Part shown: positions 33,185 through 42,017 of the stretch, piece after piece | How positions within the stretch are numbered: position 1 is the stretch's first letter | Layout: every line of letters begins with the position of its first letter | Assembly (NCBI RefSeq): GCF_028826155.1 | Contig: NZ_JAQGPN010000001.1 | Location: 496,001-560,000, forward strand | Direction of reading: 5' to 3' | DNA length: 64,000 nt | Origin: Mesorhizobium shangrilense | GTDB lineage: Bacteria > Pseudomonadota > Alphaproteobacteria > Rhizobiales > Rhizobiaceae | Position numbers and translations under genes: made by a program | The notes under the pieces: model-generated | What the model saw: the letters and a program-made list of their open reading frames with translations, nothing else | Told to the model about the DNA's origin: nothing | Databases searched by the model: none

Positions 33185-33293
33185 TCCGAACTCCGGGGCT
33201 CGTTTGGCTCCGCACCGGAGCCCGCGCGCTTTACTATTTATTGAAGCCGTTAAGGCTAGGTTTAGGCCCGATTGTTTGGGCGCGGACCACTTC

Positions 33294-35111
33294 ATGACAG
33301 CTGTCACTGCCGAAAGCGCCGCGAGGCGGCCCCTCCATCTGTCGACGGGTCTCGGCGATCTCGGTTTGGCCCTTGGTATTTCCATTTTCATCTTCGCCAC
33401 CTATGCGGCGGCCGGGTTCCCGACGCTTTCCAGCCCCGGCGGCGACAATGACAGCCTGCTGCGCCTGGTCGAAGTGCGCGATCTGCTCGGCGGACAGGCA
33501 TGGTTCGACCTCCACCAGTATCGCATGGGCCCCGAAGGCGGCTTCGTCATGCACTGGTCGCGCCTCATCGATGCTCCTCTGGCCGGCATCGCGCTCCTCG
33601 CCTCGGCGCTCGGAGCCGGCGTCGAGCTCTCCGAAGGGATCGCGCTCACCCTCTGGCCGCTGCTGCTGATGGCGGGAACGCTGTTCGGGCTCATCCAGAT
33701 TGCGCGCAGCCTCGGCGGCGATCACACGGTGCTTCCGACGGCGACGCTGGGCGCAGGCGCGCTCTACTTCGTCGGCATCTATCGCCCGGGTTCGATCGAT
33801 CATCACAACGCACAGATCGCACTGACGGTCGCCATGCTCGCGTTCCTGGTGAAGTCACCGGGCAAGCGGCGGTTTCCCGCCCTCGCAGGCGTCGCCGCGG
33901 CCGTGATGCTTGCGATCGGCATGGAGACTGCCCCCTACGTCGCGGTCGGCGGCGCAGCCGCGGCGCTGGCCTTCCTCTTCGGCGACGAGAGGGAGGCGAG
34001 AGGCGCCGCCAGCTTCGGCCTCAGCTTCGCGGCCGCCACCTTCGCCGCCTTCCTCATCACCGTCGGGCCGGCGAACTGGTCCGTCCCCGAATGCGACGCC
34101 ATGTCGAACGTGCAACTGGCGCTTGCGGCGTTCGGCGGTATCGGCCTTGCGCTGGTCGCACTCAGCCCGGCCACGAACTCGACGTTCGGCCGGCGGCTTC
34201 TGGGTCTCTTCGCGCTTTCCGCGACGTTCCTCGCCGTAGCCCGCTTCGCCTTCCCGCAATGCCTCGGCGATCCCTACGCGGCGATAGACCCGCGGCTGCG
34301 CTCACTCTGGCTCGACTATGTCGCCGAGGCGCAGTCGGTCATCGACCTCGCAAGAGCCGACTGGACGAAGCTGCTCGCCTATTTCGTCACGCCCGCGATC
34401 GCGCTCGGCTTCCTCGCCATCCATCTCGGCCGGCACGGGGTCACGCGCGCAAAGCTCATCTATGGCGGCTTCCTGCTGGCAACCTTCCTGGTCAGCTGCT
34501 GGCAGGTGCGCGGCTCCTCCTTCTCCATACCGCTCGCGACAGGCGCTCTGGCCCTTGGCCTCGGCGGGCTGCGCGAACGCATCGCCGTGAGCCCATCCCC
34601 GGCGAGGTCAGTGGCGCTGGTCGCCGTGTGGCTCGCCTCCTTCAACCTTCTGTGGAGCGCGGCGGGCGGTGCGCTGAGCGCGCGGGCAGCGGTGGTCGGC
34701 ATGGCGTCGAGCGCCGATGAATGCTCCGCAGATGCTGGTTTCACGGAACTCGCCTCCCTGCCGGCCGGCGCCGTGCTTGCCGTTTCCGACCTCGGCGCGC
34801 CTATCCTCGCCAACACGCCCCATCGGGTGCTGGCCGGCCCGTATCACCGCAACGTCGCCGGCAATCTCGCCATGATCGACGCATTCCTCGCCAAGACCGA
34901 CGACGCGGAGGCAGTCGTGCGGAGCCAGGGCATCGACCACGTCGCCCTGTGCCGCGGCAACGCCGAGAACCGCAATTTCACGCAGCGATCGCCGGACGGC
35001 CTGATGGCCGACCTCATGGCGGAGCGCGTGCCGTCCTGGCTGGCGCTCGATCCCGAGACCAGGGGACATACGATCGAGATCTATCGGGTTCTTTCGCCGG
35101 CAAGCCGGTAG
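33294..35111 (+). CDS. Polytopic GT-C-type glycosyltransferase (STT3/ArnT-like), uncharacterised
   Basis: 605 residues with about 12 membrane helices in the first 470 and a periplasmic C-terminal domain. Two aspartate motifs sit where GT-C enzymes carry them: GGDNDSLLRLVEVRDLL in the first external loop (about residue 52) and RPGSIDHHNAQIAL (about 163-177), the second reminiscent of the DNH/DHH motif of STT3. I therefore infer transfer of a sugar from a polyprenyl donor to an acceptor in the periplasm. The neighbouring GT2 and GtrA genes, divergent across 109 bp, would supply that donor. The acceptor is unknown. Confidence 0.7.
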   Translation: MTAVTAESAARRPLHLSTGLGDLGLALGISIFIFATYAAAGFPTLSSPGGDNDSLLRLVEVRDLLGGQAWFDLHQYRMGPEGGFVMHWSRLIDAPLAGIALLASALGAGVELSEGIALTLWPLLLMAGTLFGLIQIARSLGGDHTVLPTATLGAGALYFVGIYRPGSIDHHNAQIALTVAMLAFLVKSPGKRRFPALAGVAAAVMLAIGMETAPYVAVGGAAAALAFLFGDEREARGAASFGLSFAAATFAAFLITVGPANWSVPECDAMSNVQLALAAFGGIGLALVALSPATNSTFGRRLLGLFALSATFLAVARFAFPQCLGDPYAAIDPRLRSLWLDYVAEAQSVIDLARADWTKLLAYFVTPAIALGFLAIHLGRHGVTRAKLIYGGFLLATFLVSCWQVRGSSFSIPLATGALALGLGGLRERIAVSPSPARSVALVAVWLASFNLLWSAAGGALSARAAVVGMASSADECSADAGFTELASLPAGAVLAVSDLGAPILANTPHRVLAGPYHRNVAGNLAMIDAFLAKTDDAEAVVRSQGIDHVALCRGNAENRNFTQRSPDGLMADLMAERVPSWLALDPETRGHTIEIYRVLSPASR

Positions 35112-35178
35112 CGGCGATACTTTTCCGAAAGGGTTTTGTGCAAATGTCGCCGGCAAGCCGAAAATAGAAGAAAGATCA

Positions 35179-36537
35179 ATGGGCTTGCCGCTGAAGAGCT
35201 ACGAAATGCGCCGGGGGGGAGATCACGCCGACCTGGCATTTACCGACCCGCTGACGGGCCTGGGGAACGGCCGTCGGTTCAACGACAAGATTGAACGCCT
35301 GATCGCCGAGCGCGCAGACGATCCGGCGCCCTTCACCGTCGGCATCATCGACCTCGACGGCTTCAAGCCGATCAACGACCTGTTCGGCCGCAAGGCGGGC
35401 GACGACATCCTGATCCAGGTCGCCATGCGACTGCGGGCCTCCATGGACGCGCAATGCACGGTGGCCCGGATCGGCGCGGACGAGTTTGCATTTCTCTATC
35501 CGCTCGTCTTCAGCGAGGAAGCCGCGCTGGAGAAGGCGCACACCCTGATCGAGATCCTGTCGGCCCCTTACGATGTCGGCGAGCGCATGGCGCGGCTGTC
35601 GGCTTCGGTGGGGTGCTCGCTGTTCTCGTCCGGCGACGATTCCGCTTCCGTGCTGATGAACAAGTCGGAGACGGCGCTCTACCACGCCAAGCGCGCCGGA
35701 CGCCGGCGCGTCGTCGTCTACTCCGGCGAGATCGAGGCTGCCACGCAGCAAGCCACGCGTGTCGAGCAGGCGCTGCGGCGCGCAATCGCCGCAGGCGAGG
35801 TGCAAGCCCACTTCCAGCCGATCGTCGACCTCACGAGCCGCCGGACCATGGGCTTCGAGACGCTGGCCCGCTGGACCGATCCGGACCTCGGCATTGTTTC
35901 GCCGGCCGTTTTCATCCCCATCGCGGAGGAGCGCGGCATCATCGGGGCGCTTTCGCAGCTGGTGCTGCGGAAAGCCACCGAGGCCGCCCGCAGCTGGCCG
36001 GAAGACCTCTTCCTGTCCTTCAATTTGTCGCCGTCGCAGCTGGTCGACCAGAACACCGGCCTGCACATTCTCTCCATTCTCGACAAATCCGGCTTCGATC
36101 CGCGCCGGCTGGAGATCGAGATCACCGAGACGGGCCTGATGACCGACCCGGCCTCGGCCGAGAAGATCATGAACGAGCTCAGGCTTTGCGGCATCAAGAT
36201 CTCCCTCGATGACTTCGGCACCGGCCAGTCCTCGCTCGGACGCCTGCGCGACGTACGCTTCGACAAGATCAAGATCGACCGCGCCTTCGTCTCCTCGATC
36301 CTCGAGGACCGCCCGTCCGAGCACATCATCAAGGCCATCCTCGCCATGTGCCAGGGGCTCGGCATGGATGTCGTCGCGGAAGGCATCGAAACCGAAGCCC
36401 AGGCGCAGCGGCTGACCCAGTTCGGCTGCCGCGGCGGCCAGGGCTTCCGGTTCGGGCGGCCGGTCGACGCCGAGGCGACGCTCAGCTATCTTCGCGAAAC
36501 CGCGCGCGTCGACAGGCGGATGGCCGCCGCGCGATAG
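35179..36537 (+). CDS. Cytoplasmic GGDEF-EAL protein (diguanylate cyclase/phosphodiesterase-type)
   Basis: 452 residues without membrane segments or PAS domain. The GGDEF domain (about 20-175) starts FTDPLTGLGNGRRF, but its signature reads RIGADEF (residues 98-103), with the second glycine replaced by alanine, so cyclase activity is questionable. The EAL domain (about 195-440) keeps ETL at 227-229, the metal residues in FNLSPSQL and LDDFGTGQSSL (Asp344/Asp345), KIDRAFV and EGIETEAQ, so c-di-GMP hydrolysis is likely. The gene stands alone, with 74 bp to the next gene. Confidence 0.88.
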   Translation: MGLPLKSYEMRRGGDHADLAFTDPLTGLGNGRRFNDKIERLIAERADDPAPFTVGIIDLDGFKPINDLFGRKAGDDILIQVAMRLRASMDAQCTVARIGADEFAFLYPLVFSEEAALEKAHTLIEILSAPYDVGERMARLSASVGCSLFSSGDDSASVLMNKSETALYHAKRAGRRRVVVYSGEIEAATQQATRVEQALRRAIAAGEVQAHFQPIVDLTSRRTMGFETLARWTDPDLGIVSPAVFIPIAEERGIIGALSQLVLRKATEAARSWPEDLFLSFNLSPSQLVDQNTGLHILSILDKSGFDPRRLEIEITETGLMTDPASAEKIMNELRLCGIKISLDDFGTGQSSLGRLRDVRFDKIKIDRAFVSSILEDRPSEHIIKAILAMCQGLGMDVVAEGIETEAQAQRLTQFGCRGGQGFRFGRPVDAEATLSYLRETARVDRRMAAAR

Positions 36538-36611
36538 AACGCACCAGACCTCCCTCGCTTGTCTTTGCTGCGGATGTCGTGGATAGACTTTGCCCGAACC
36601 GGAGAAAGTCC

Positions 36612-37379
36612 ATGGCGTCATCGGCGCAGTATCCTGATCTTGCAGGCCGCTCGGTGCTCATCACCGGCGGCGGCTCCGGCATAGGCGCGGCGCTGACCGA
36701 GGGCTTCATCCGGCAGGGCAGCAAGGTGGCCTTCATCGACATCGCCGACGAGCCGAGCAGCGCCCTGTGCGACCGGCTGGAGACAGACGCAGGCGCGCGG
36801 CCGCTCTACATCAGGGCCGACCTGCGCGACATCGACGCGCTGCGGGCGGCCGCCGCCAAGGCCTCGGAGGCGCACGGGCCAGTGACCGTGCTGATCAACA
36901 ACGCCGCCTTGGACGACCGCCATCAACTGGCCGATGTCACGCCCGAATACTGGGAGAACAACCAGGCCATCAATCTCCGGCCGCATCTCTTCACCGCGCA
37001 GGCGGTCGCGCCGGGCATGAAGGAGGCGGGCGGCGGCTCGATCATCAACTTCACCTCCACGTCGTTCCTGATCAATCATCCCGACATGCCGTCCTATACG
37101 GCGGCCAAGGCCGGCATCATCGGCCTTACCAAGGGGCTGGCGGGCGACCTCGGCAGGCACAACATCCGGGTCAACGCGGTTGCGCCGGGCTGGGTGATCA
37201 CCGAGCGGCAGCAGGCGCTCTGGGTCACCGACGAAGGGCTCAAGGCGCACGTCGCCAAGCAGTGCATCAAGGACGTCATGAAGCCGGACGACATGGTCGG
37301 CGTCTGCCTGTTCCTTGCGTCCGACGGATCGCGTATGCTCACCGCCCAGACGCTCATCGTCGATGGAGGTTTCCTGTGA
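36612..37379 (+). CDS. SDR-family dehydrogenase, probable sugar (galactose/arabinose) 1-dehydrogenase
   Basis: 255 residues of a classical short-chain dehydrogenase: LITGGGSGIGAAL (NAD(P) loop), NNAALDD, the catalytic Ser-Tyr-Lys (TSTSFLINHPDMPSYTAAKAG), and VAPGWVITERQ. The ATG at 36612 has GGAG 8-11 nt upstream. It is coupled to dgoK, whose GTG overlaps the TGA stop, and dgoA follows, so it likely performs the first oxidation of a De Ley-Doudoroff-type D-galactose route (or handles L-arabinose/fucose). The lactonase and galactonate dehydratase genes are not in this window. Confidence 0.82.
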   Translation: MASSAQYPDLAGRSVLITGGGSGIGAALTEGFIRQGSKVAFIDIADEPSSALCDRLETDAGARPLYIRADLRDIDALRAAAAKASEAHGPVTVLINNAALDDRHQLADVTPEYWENNQAINLRPHLFTAQAVAPGMKEAGGGSIINFTSTSFLINHPDMPSYTAAKAGIIGLTKGLAGDLGRHNIRVNAVAPGWVITERQQALWVTDEGLKAHVAKQCIKDVMKPDDMVGVCLFLASDGSRMLTAQTLIVDGGFL

Positions 37380-38320
37380 CAAAACCCGGCGCCCCGGCTG
37401 TAGCCGCGGTCGATTGGGGCACGTCCAGCCTTCGCGTCTGGCTGCTCGACCGCGGCGGCGCGGCGCTTGCGGAGCGGCGCAGCGGCGAGGGAATGCAGAC
37501 GGCGCGCACCGCCGGCTTCCCGACCGTCCTGGAGCGCATGCTGTCCGAGCTCGCCGCCCCCGCCGATCTTCCGGCCATCGTGTGCGGCATGGCAGGCGCC
37601 CGTCAGGGCTGGATCGAGGCGCCCTACGCCGACGTGCCCTGCGCCCTGGACGAGATCTTCTCGCGCGCGATCGATGCGCCCGACGCGCCCCGGCGCGTCA
37701 GGATCATCCCCGGCCTTGCCCAGCGCGTCAAAGAGGCGCCGGACGTGATGCGCGGCGAGGAAACGCAGATCGCCGGCGCGGTCCGCAGCCTGGGCGCCGG
37801 ACGGCATATCGTTTGCATGCCCGGAACGCATTCCAAATGGGTCGCCGTCGACGGCGGCTCCGTCACCGGCTTCACCACCTGGATGACCGGCGAGCTGTTC
37901 GATGTTTTTGCCCGGCACAGCATTCTGGCGCATTCGATCGGAGATTCCGTCAAGGGCATTTCGGCGGATGACGACGCGTTCATGACCGGCCTCGAGCAGG
38001 GCCTCGAGGGCGCCGACCGGGTCAGTTCCCTGACTTTCGGCATCCGCGCCGCGACCTTGCTGCAGGGGTTGCAGCCGAAGGATGCCGCTGCGCGGCTCTC
38101 CGGCCTGCTGGTGGGCGCCGAGATCGCAGGCGCAGAACGGCGGTATCTCGGCAGCGACAACGAGGTGATCCTGGTCGCATCGGGCGCTTTGGGGACACTC
38201 TATGCCGCTGCCCTGAAGAAGGCTGGCCTTGCCATCAAGACCGTCGACGCCGACGAGGCGGTTCGCGCGGGGCTGGTGCAGGCGGCCAGGATGAATGGAA
38301 TGTTGCCGGAGCGCGCATAG
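37376..38320 (+). CDS. dgoK: 2-dehydro-3-deoxygalactonokinase
   Basis: 314 residues. AVDWGTSSLRVWLLD is the ASKHA phosphate loop in the form peculiar to DgoK, with VCGMAGARQGWIEAPY, GEETQIAGAV, MPGTHSKWVAVDGG and FTTWMTGELFDVF following. It phosphorylates 2-keto-3-deoxygalactonate at O6. The start is GTG (37376-37378), overlapping the SDR stop, with a strong GGAGGT 5 nt upstream inside the SDR gene. The adjoining aldolase uses its product. Confidence 0.9.
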   Translation: MTKPGAPAVAAVDWGTSSLRVWLLDRGGAALAERRSGEGMQTARTAGFPTVLERMLSELAAPADLPAIVCGMAGARQGWIEAPYADVPCALDEIFSRAIDAPDAPRRVRIIPGLAQRVKEAPDVMRGEETQIAGAVRSLGAGRHIVCMPGTHSKWVAVDGGSVTGFTTWMTGELFDVFARHSILAHSIGDSVKGISADDDAFMTGLEQGLEGADRVSSLTFGIRAATLLQGLQPKDAAARLSGLLVGAEIAGAERRYLGSDNEVILVASGALGTLYAAALKKAGLAIKTVDADEAVRAGLVQAARMNGMLPERA

Positions 38321-38952
38321 TGAACAGTACACCGTTTCCCAGATTGAAGCGCCGTCTCGTCGCGATCCTGCGCGGGCTTGAACACAAGAACGCGGTCGCC
38401 ACCGCCGAGGCGATCCTCGAGGCAGGCATCGAGGCGATCGAGGTGCCGCTCAACTCGCCGGATCCGTTCCGCTCCATCGAGGCCATCGCGCGCGCCCTGC
38501 CTGCCTCGGCGCTGGTCGGCGCGGGCACCGTGCTCACAGCGGACGATGTGCGCTCGCTCGACGCCGCAGGCGGCCGGCTGCTGGTCAGCCCGAACATCGA
38601 CGCGGACGTGATGCGGGCCGCCGCCGGCTTCGGCATGGTCACCATGCCCGGCGTGTTCACGCCCACCGAGGCGCTGCTCGCGGTCAGGCTCGGCGCGTCG
38701 GCGCTGAAATTCTTCCCCGCCTTCGCGCTCGGGCCGAAGGGGATCGCGGCCATCATGACCGTGCTGCCGAAGGAGGCCTTGGTGGGTGCGGTCGGCGGCG
38801 TCTCCGAGAAAGATTTTGCCGACTACGCAAAGGTCGGCGTCAGCACCTTCGGCCTGGGCTCCAGCCTCTTTGCGCCCGGCATGGCGCCCGCCGAAGTCGG
38901 CAAGCGGGCCCGCGCCGCTGCCGACGCGTGGGACGCCGCTTTCCCCGCCTGA
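38320..38952 (+). CDS. dgoA: 2-dehydro-3-deoxy-6-phosphogalactonate aldolase
   Basis: 210 residues of the KDPG/KDPGal aldolase family: VAILRGLEHKNAVATAEAIL, IEVPLNSPDP, VGAGTVLTADDV, VSPNIDADV, MPGVFTPTEAL and the Schiff-base lysine in ALKFFPAFALGP. The NSPDPF motif is typical of the KDPGal rather than the KDPG branch. It cleaves the DgoK product to pyruvate and glyceraldehyde-3-P. Its GTG start (38320) shares one base with the dgoK TAG stop. Confidence 0.9.
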   Translation: MNSTPFPRLKRRLVAILRGLEHKNAVATAEAILEAGIEAIEVPLNSPDPFRSIEAIARALPASALVGAGTVLTADDVRSLDAAGGRLLVSPNIDADVMRAAAGFGMVTMPGVFTPTEALLAVRLGASALKFFPAFALGPKGIAAIMTVLPKEALVGAVGGVSEKDFADYAKVGVSTFGLGSSLFAPGMAPAEVGKRARAAADAWDAAFPA

Positions 38953-38962
38953 CGGGCGGAAC

Positions 38963-40015
38963 GTGGCCCGCCCCGAACTCATACTCGCCTACGAGCCGGT
39001 CGCCGCGTGCGAATCCCGGCTTCTCGCGGAGGGCTACTCGGCCGCAGCCACGGCCGAGATCGCGTCATATCTCGCGCAGTCGACCGACCTCGCTCCGGAG
39101 TTCGACGCCATTGCGGACGCGTGCGGCCGGCGGGGCATTCGCTTCGTGCCGGTCGAGCTGGATGCGGCCCGCTCGGTTCTCGCGGCGCGCAACCCGGGCC
39201 ATTGCCTGGTCTGGACCCTCACCGACGGCATTGCCTATTTCCGCGGCAGCGCGATCCCGGCGCTCGCCCGCCTCGGCGGCCACCCGGTGCTCGGGTCGGA
39301 CGATGCCGTCTTCGCGCTTTGCCAGGACAAGTTCCGTTCCGGGGCGGTCCTCGGCGCGCTGGGCATGCCGGTTCCGAACGCCGGCCTCTGCCGCGACGGC
39401 GCATGGATCCCCGCGCCGCCGCCGGCGCCGCTCGGCTATTTCGTCAAGCCCAACCGTCTGGGCGCGAAGATCGGCATATGGCCGGATTCGCGCTGCCAGG
39501 ACCTCGCCGAGGCCGAAGCGCTGAGCCGCCGCGTCTTTGCCGCCTACCGCGACGACGTGGTCGTGCAGCCCTATGTGCCCGGTCGCGACGTGCGGGCGAG
39601 CTTCCTTGCCGTCGACCCGCTGGCAGACGTGGAAAGGCTCGGCATCTTTTTCGTGGACTCCGGCGGCGACTTCCAGACCATGGCCGACAGCCTGGCGCTC
39701 TACGGGGATACGGGAGCTGCGGCGCGGGCCAGCAACACCTACGCCGAACCCGAACTGATCCCGGTCGCCCGCAGCCAGCCCGTGGCCGACCGCAGGATCC
39801 GCGAGATCGCCTCGCAGCTCATGCGCGGGCTTGGCCTGCGCGACGTGTTCTCGATGGATTTCAGGGTCGAAGCTGACGACACCGTCCATCTGATCGAGTT
39901 CGAGGTCTGCCCGGGCCTGCCCTGCTTCGACTTTCGCGGCTATTGCTTGCGGGAGTGGGGACTGGGTCTTGCCGATGCGATGGCCGAGACGGCCGCGTGC
40001 AGGTTTGCCTGCTGA
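38963..40015 (+). CDS. ATP-grasp family ligase of unknown substrate
   Basis: 350 residues. The ATP-grasp fold is shown by YFVKPNRLGAKIGI (ATP lysine), VVVQPYVPGRDVRASFL, DVFSMDFRVE and the C-terminal metal/ATP segment LIEFEVCPGLPCFDFRGYC, which resembles D-Ala-D-Ala ligase-like enzymes, although here the usual asparagine of the NxxPG motif is replaced by valine-cysteine. The best start is GTG at 38963 with GGGCGGA upstream, 10 bp after dgoA. The operon position does not explain it, because galactonate breakdown needs no amide ligase. It may make a peptide-like or amino-acid conjugate. Confidence 0.72.
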   Translation: MARPELILAYEPVAACESRLLAEGYSAAATAEIASYLAQSTDLAPEFDAIADACGRRGIRFVPVELDAARSVLAARNPGHCLVWTLTDGIAYFRGSAIPALARLGGHPVLGSDDAVFALCQDKFRSGAVLGALGMPVPNAGLCRDGAWIPAPPPAPLGYFVKPNRLGAKIGIWPDSRCQDLAEAEALSRRVFAAYRDDVVVQPYVPGRDVRASFLAVDPLADVERLGIFFVDSGGDFQTMADSLALYGDTGAAARASNTYAEPELIPVARSQPVADRRIREIASQLMRGLGLRDVFSMDFRVEADDTVHLIEFEVCPGLPCFDFRGYCLREWGLGLADAMAETAACRFAC

Positions 40016-40067
40016 TGACGGCCCGGCGCGCGGTATGCCTGCGCGGCCCTCCACGGTCAACGCCAGA

Positions 40068-40427
40068 TCAGGTCTGGCGGACCATGCATACAGGCGCATG
40101 GCCTGATCCGACCATGCCGATCTTCGAGGCCGCAGCCTTCGAGAGGTCGATCACCCGCCCCTTGATGAAAGGGCCGCGGTCATTGATGCGCACCACCACC
40201 GTCTTGCCGTTGCGCTTGTTGGTCACCGCCACCTTGGTGCCGAACGGCAGGCTGCGGTGGGCCGCGGTCATCTCGGCGGGATTCATCCGCTCGCCCGAAG
40301 CGGTCTTGGAATAGAGCGCGTACCACGATGCGCGGCCGCATTGGGCGGATGCAGAACTGGCTGCAGACATCACGAGGATAGTTGCCACCAGCGCTGCGCC
40401 GGCGGTCCTGACAGTCTTTCTGAACAC
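40068..40427 (-). CDS. RlpA-like double-psi beta-barrel lipoprotein-type protein (secreted)
   Basis: 119 residues with a signal peptide ([24 protein letters not shown], cleavage before QCG) and a complete RlpA/DPBB domain: [34 protein letters not shown], then [29 protein letters not shown]. The catalytic-type Asp of NDRGPF and the HRSLPFGT loop are present. Full-length RlpA also has a SPOR domain, which is missing here, so septal targeting is unlikely. It probably cleaves or binds peptidoglycan. There is no lipobox cysteine in the usual place. Confidence 0.85.
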   Translation of the reverse strand: MFRKTVRTAGAALVATILVMSAASSASAQCGRASWYALYSKTASGERMNPAEMTAAHRSLPFGTKVAVTNKRNGKTVVVRINDRGPFIKGRVIDLSKAAASKIGMVGSGHAPVCMVRQT

Positions 40428-40685
40428 GACTGTGGCCTCTCCGTTGAAAAGTTAACAAGGGAGAGCGCCTAGGGGGGATTGGGGCGATCAATGCGGCCAG
40501 CAACGGGCAGCAATGTGGCAGGCAGACACGTATTGAATCACCATGAAACACTTTGTCATGACTTTGAAGCTCTTTTGCCGCTCCGGGGTTCCCCGCGGCG
40601 ATGACTCAGCCGTCCGCTTTTCACCCTCGGATCATCTCGAGAATAGTTAACTTCTCATTAAGAAATGTGGCAACGCCGCTTCTCG

Positions 40686-41879
40686 CTATAACGCCGGCAG
40701 CTGGCGCCACTTCGCCTCGGGCTGGAACTGCTGGGACTTCAGCGGCGCGTTCTTCAGCTCGGTGAACACCCAGATCTCGGTCTCGCCCCACTCGTCGATG
40801 TCGTCGATCGCCCCGCTGATCCGCATCGACGGGCGCGGAGCTCCCTCGATCATGCGGTTGGCCTGGTCGAGCTTGCCCTGGTCGGTCTCGGCAAACACCA
40901 CGTTCAGGTCCTTGAGGCGGTTCACCACGGACTTCTCGGCGACATTGTCGAAGAACATCGTGTTGGCCAGCTGGAAGCCCAGGTAGCCGGCCCAAAGCGA
41001 GCGTTCGTAATGATCGGCAAGAAGGTTGCGGGAAACCGCGACCGGGCTCTTGCCGAAAAACTCCCACTTCCCGGCCCAGTCCTTCCGGCGTTCCTCGATG
41101 CGGGAGCGAACGAGCGCCCGCGCGGTCTCCATGTTCCCGTCCGCGATCCTCATCCAGGCGGCGCCGAACTCCGGCTCGTTGTTCATCCAGGTCTGCCATC
41201 CCGAAATGCGATCGAGAACCACCTTGGCGGCATCGTCTACCGACTTCATCAGATCGGTCTGGAGGTTGAAGACGCCCGACCAGGAGGCGAGCTCGTATTC
41301 GGCCTGTTTCGGCTTCGGGAAGATCAGGGTGGCCGCGCGGTTGCCGATGTCCTGTGCGATCCCGCCGAAAGCCGACTGCTGCAGCTTGCTGAAGCGCTCG
41401 CCGTATTCGATCTGCAGTTTCGGAACGACGCTGACCCCTTTCGACATGTCCCACTTGTAGGACACTGGAACCTTGAAGCTGGGCACGAAGGCATATTGCA
41501 CATATGCGCCGACGAAGCGCATGGCGCCGGCAGTGAGCAGCGAGAAGATGAATGCGTTGAAGTTGGCCTGTGCCTGCCGCTCCGCCTCGGCAATCTTCAG
41601 CGTGTTGTTCCGGCGTTCGACCGCGGTGGCGAACGCCGCCACGACATTGTTGAATTCCGGTTTCCATACCCGGTCGACCTGACGCGCGTAATCCTTCGCA
41701 ACCTGCTCGAGGAGGAAGATGGCGTCCTTGGCGAGCGCATTTTCACGTTCGCGAGAGGCCGTGGTCGAAGGCGGCGGCTTGATCGCACCCGGCGGAACAA
41801 CCCGGACCGGAAAGCCGCCGTACGGAATATCGGGCGGCATGAAGGCTCTTTTCACTTCGGCCAGTTCTTCGGGAGACAT
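40686..41879 (-). CDS. Uncharacterised 397-residue protein
   Basis: I do not recognise this family. The start at 41879 (ATG, GAGGA 8 nt upstream) is preferred over 41942. The N-terminus is proline rich (PPDIPYGGFPVRVVPPGAIKPPP). Then comes a helical, coiled-coil-like stretch (about 60-115), a hydrophobic patch (FIFSLLTAGAMRFVGAYV, about 110-127) that could touch the membrane, and a mixed region ending in WGETEIWVFTELKNAPLKSQQF. No signal peptide. Isolated between rlpA-like and cytochrome b561 genes, with 258 bp of gene-free sequence on its downstream side (40428-40685). Confidence 0.65.
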   Translation of the reverse strand: MSPEELAEVKRAFMPPDIPYGGFPVRVVPPGAIKPPPSTTASRERENALAKDAIFLLEQVAKDYARQVDRVWKPEFNNVVAAFATAVERRNNTLKIAEAERQAQANFNAFIFSLLTAGAMRFVGAYVQYAFVPSFKVPVSYKWDMSKGVSVVPKLQIEYGERFSKLQQSAFGGIAQDIGNRAATLIFPKPKQAEYELASWSGVFNLQTDLMKSVDDAAKVVLDRISGWQTWMNNEPEFGAAWMRIADGNMETARALVRSRIEERRKDWAGKWEFFGKSPVAVSRNLLADHYERSLWAGYLGFQLANTMFFDNVAEKSVVNRLKDLNVVFAETDQGKLDQANRMIEGAPRPSMRISGAIDDIDEWGETEIWVFTELKNAPLKSQQFQPEAKWRQLPAL

Positions 41880-42017
41880 GACGTTTCGTCCTCTGCCGCC
41901 GCCGGATCTTTTGCGCATCTTGCCCAGAAACGCGGGGCCCATGCAACGTGTCCGAGCATCGGTCCGTCTCCCGACCTTCGCCCGAAGGAAGCCGCCCCTT
42001 CTGTGGCCTTTCCCACG

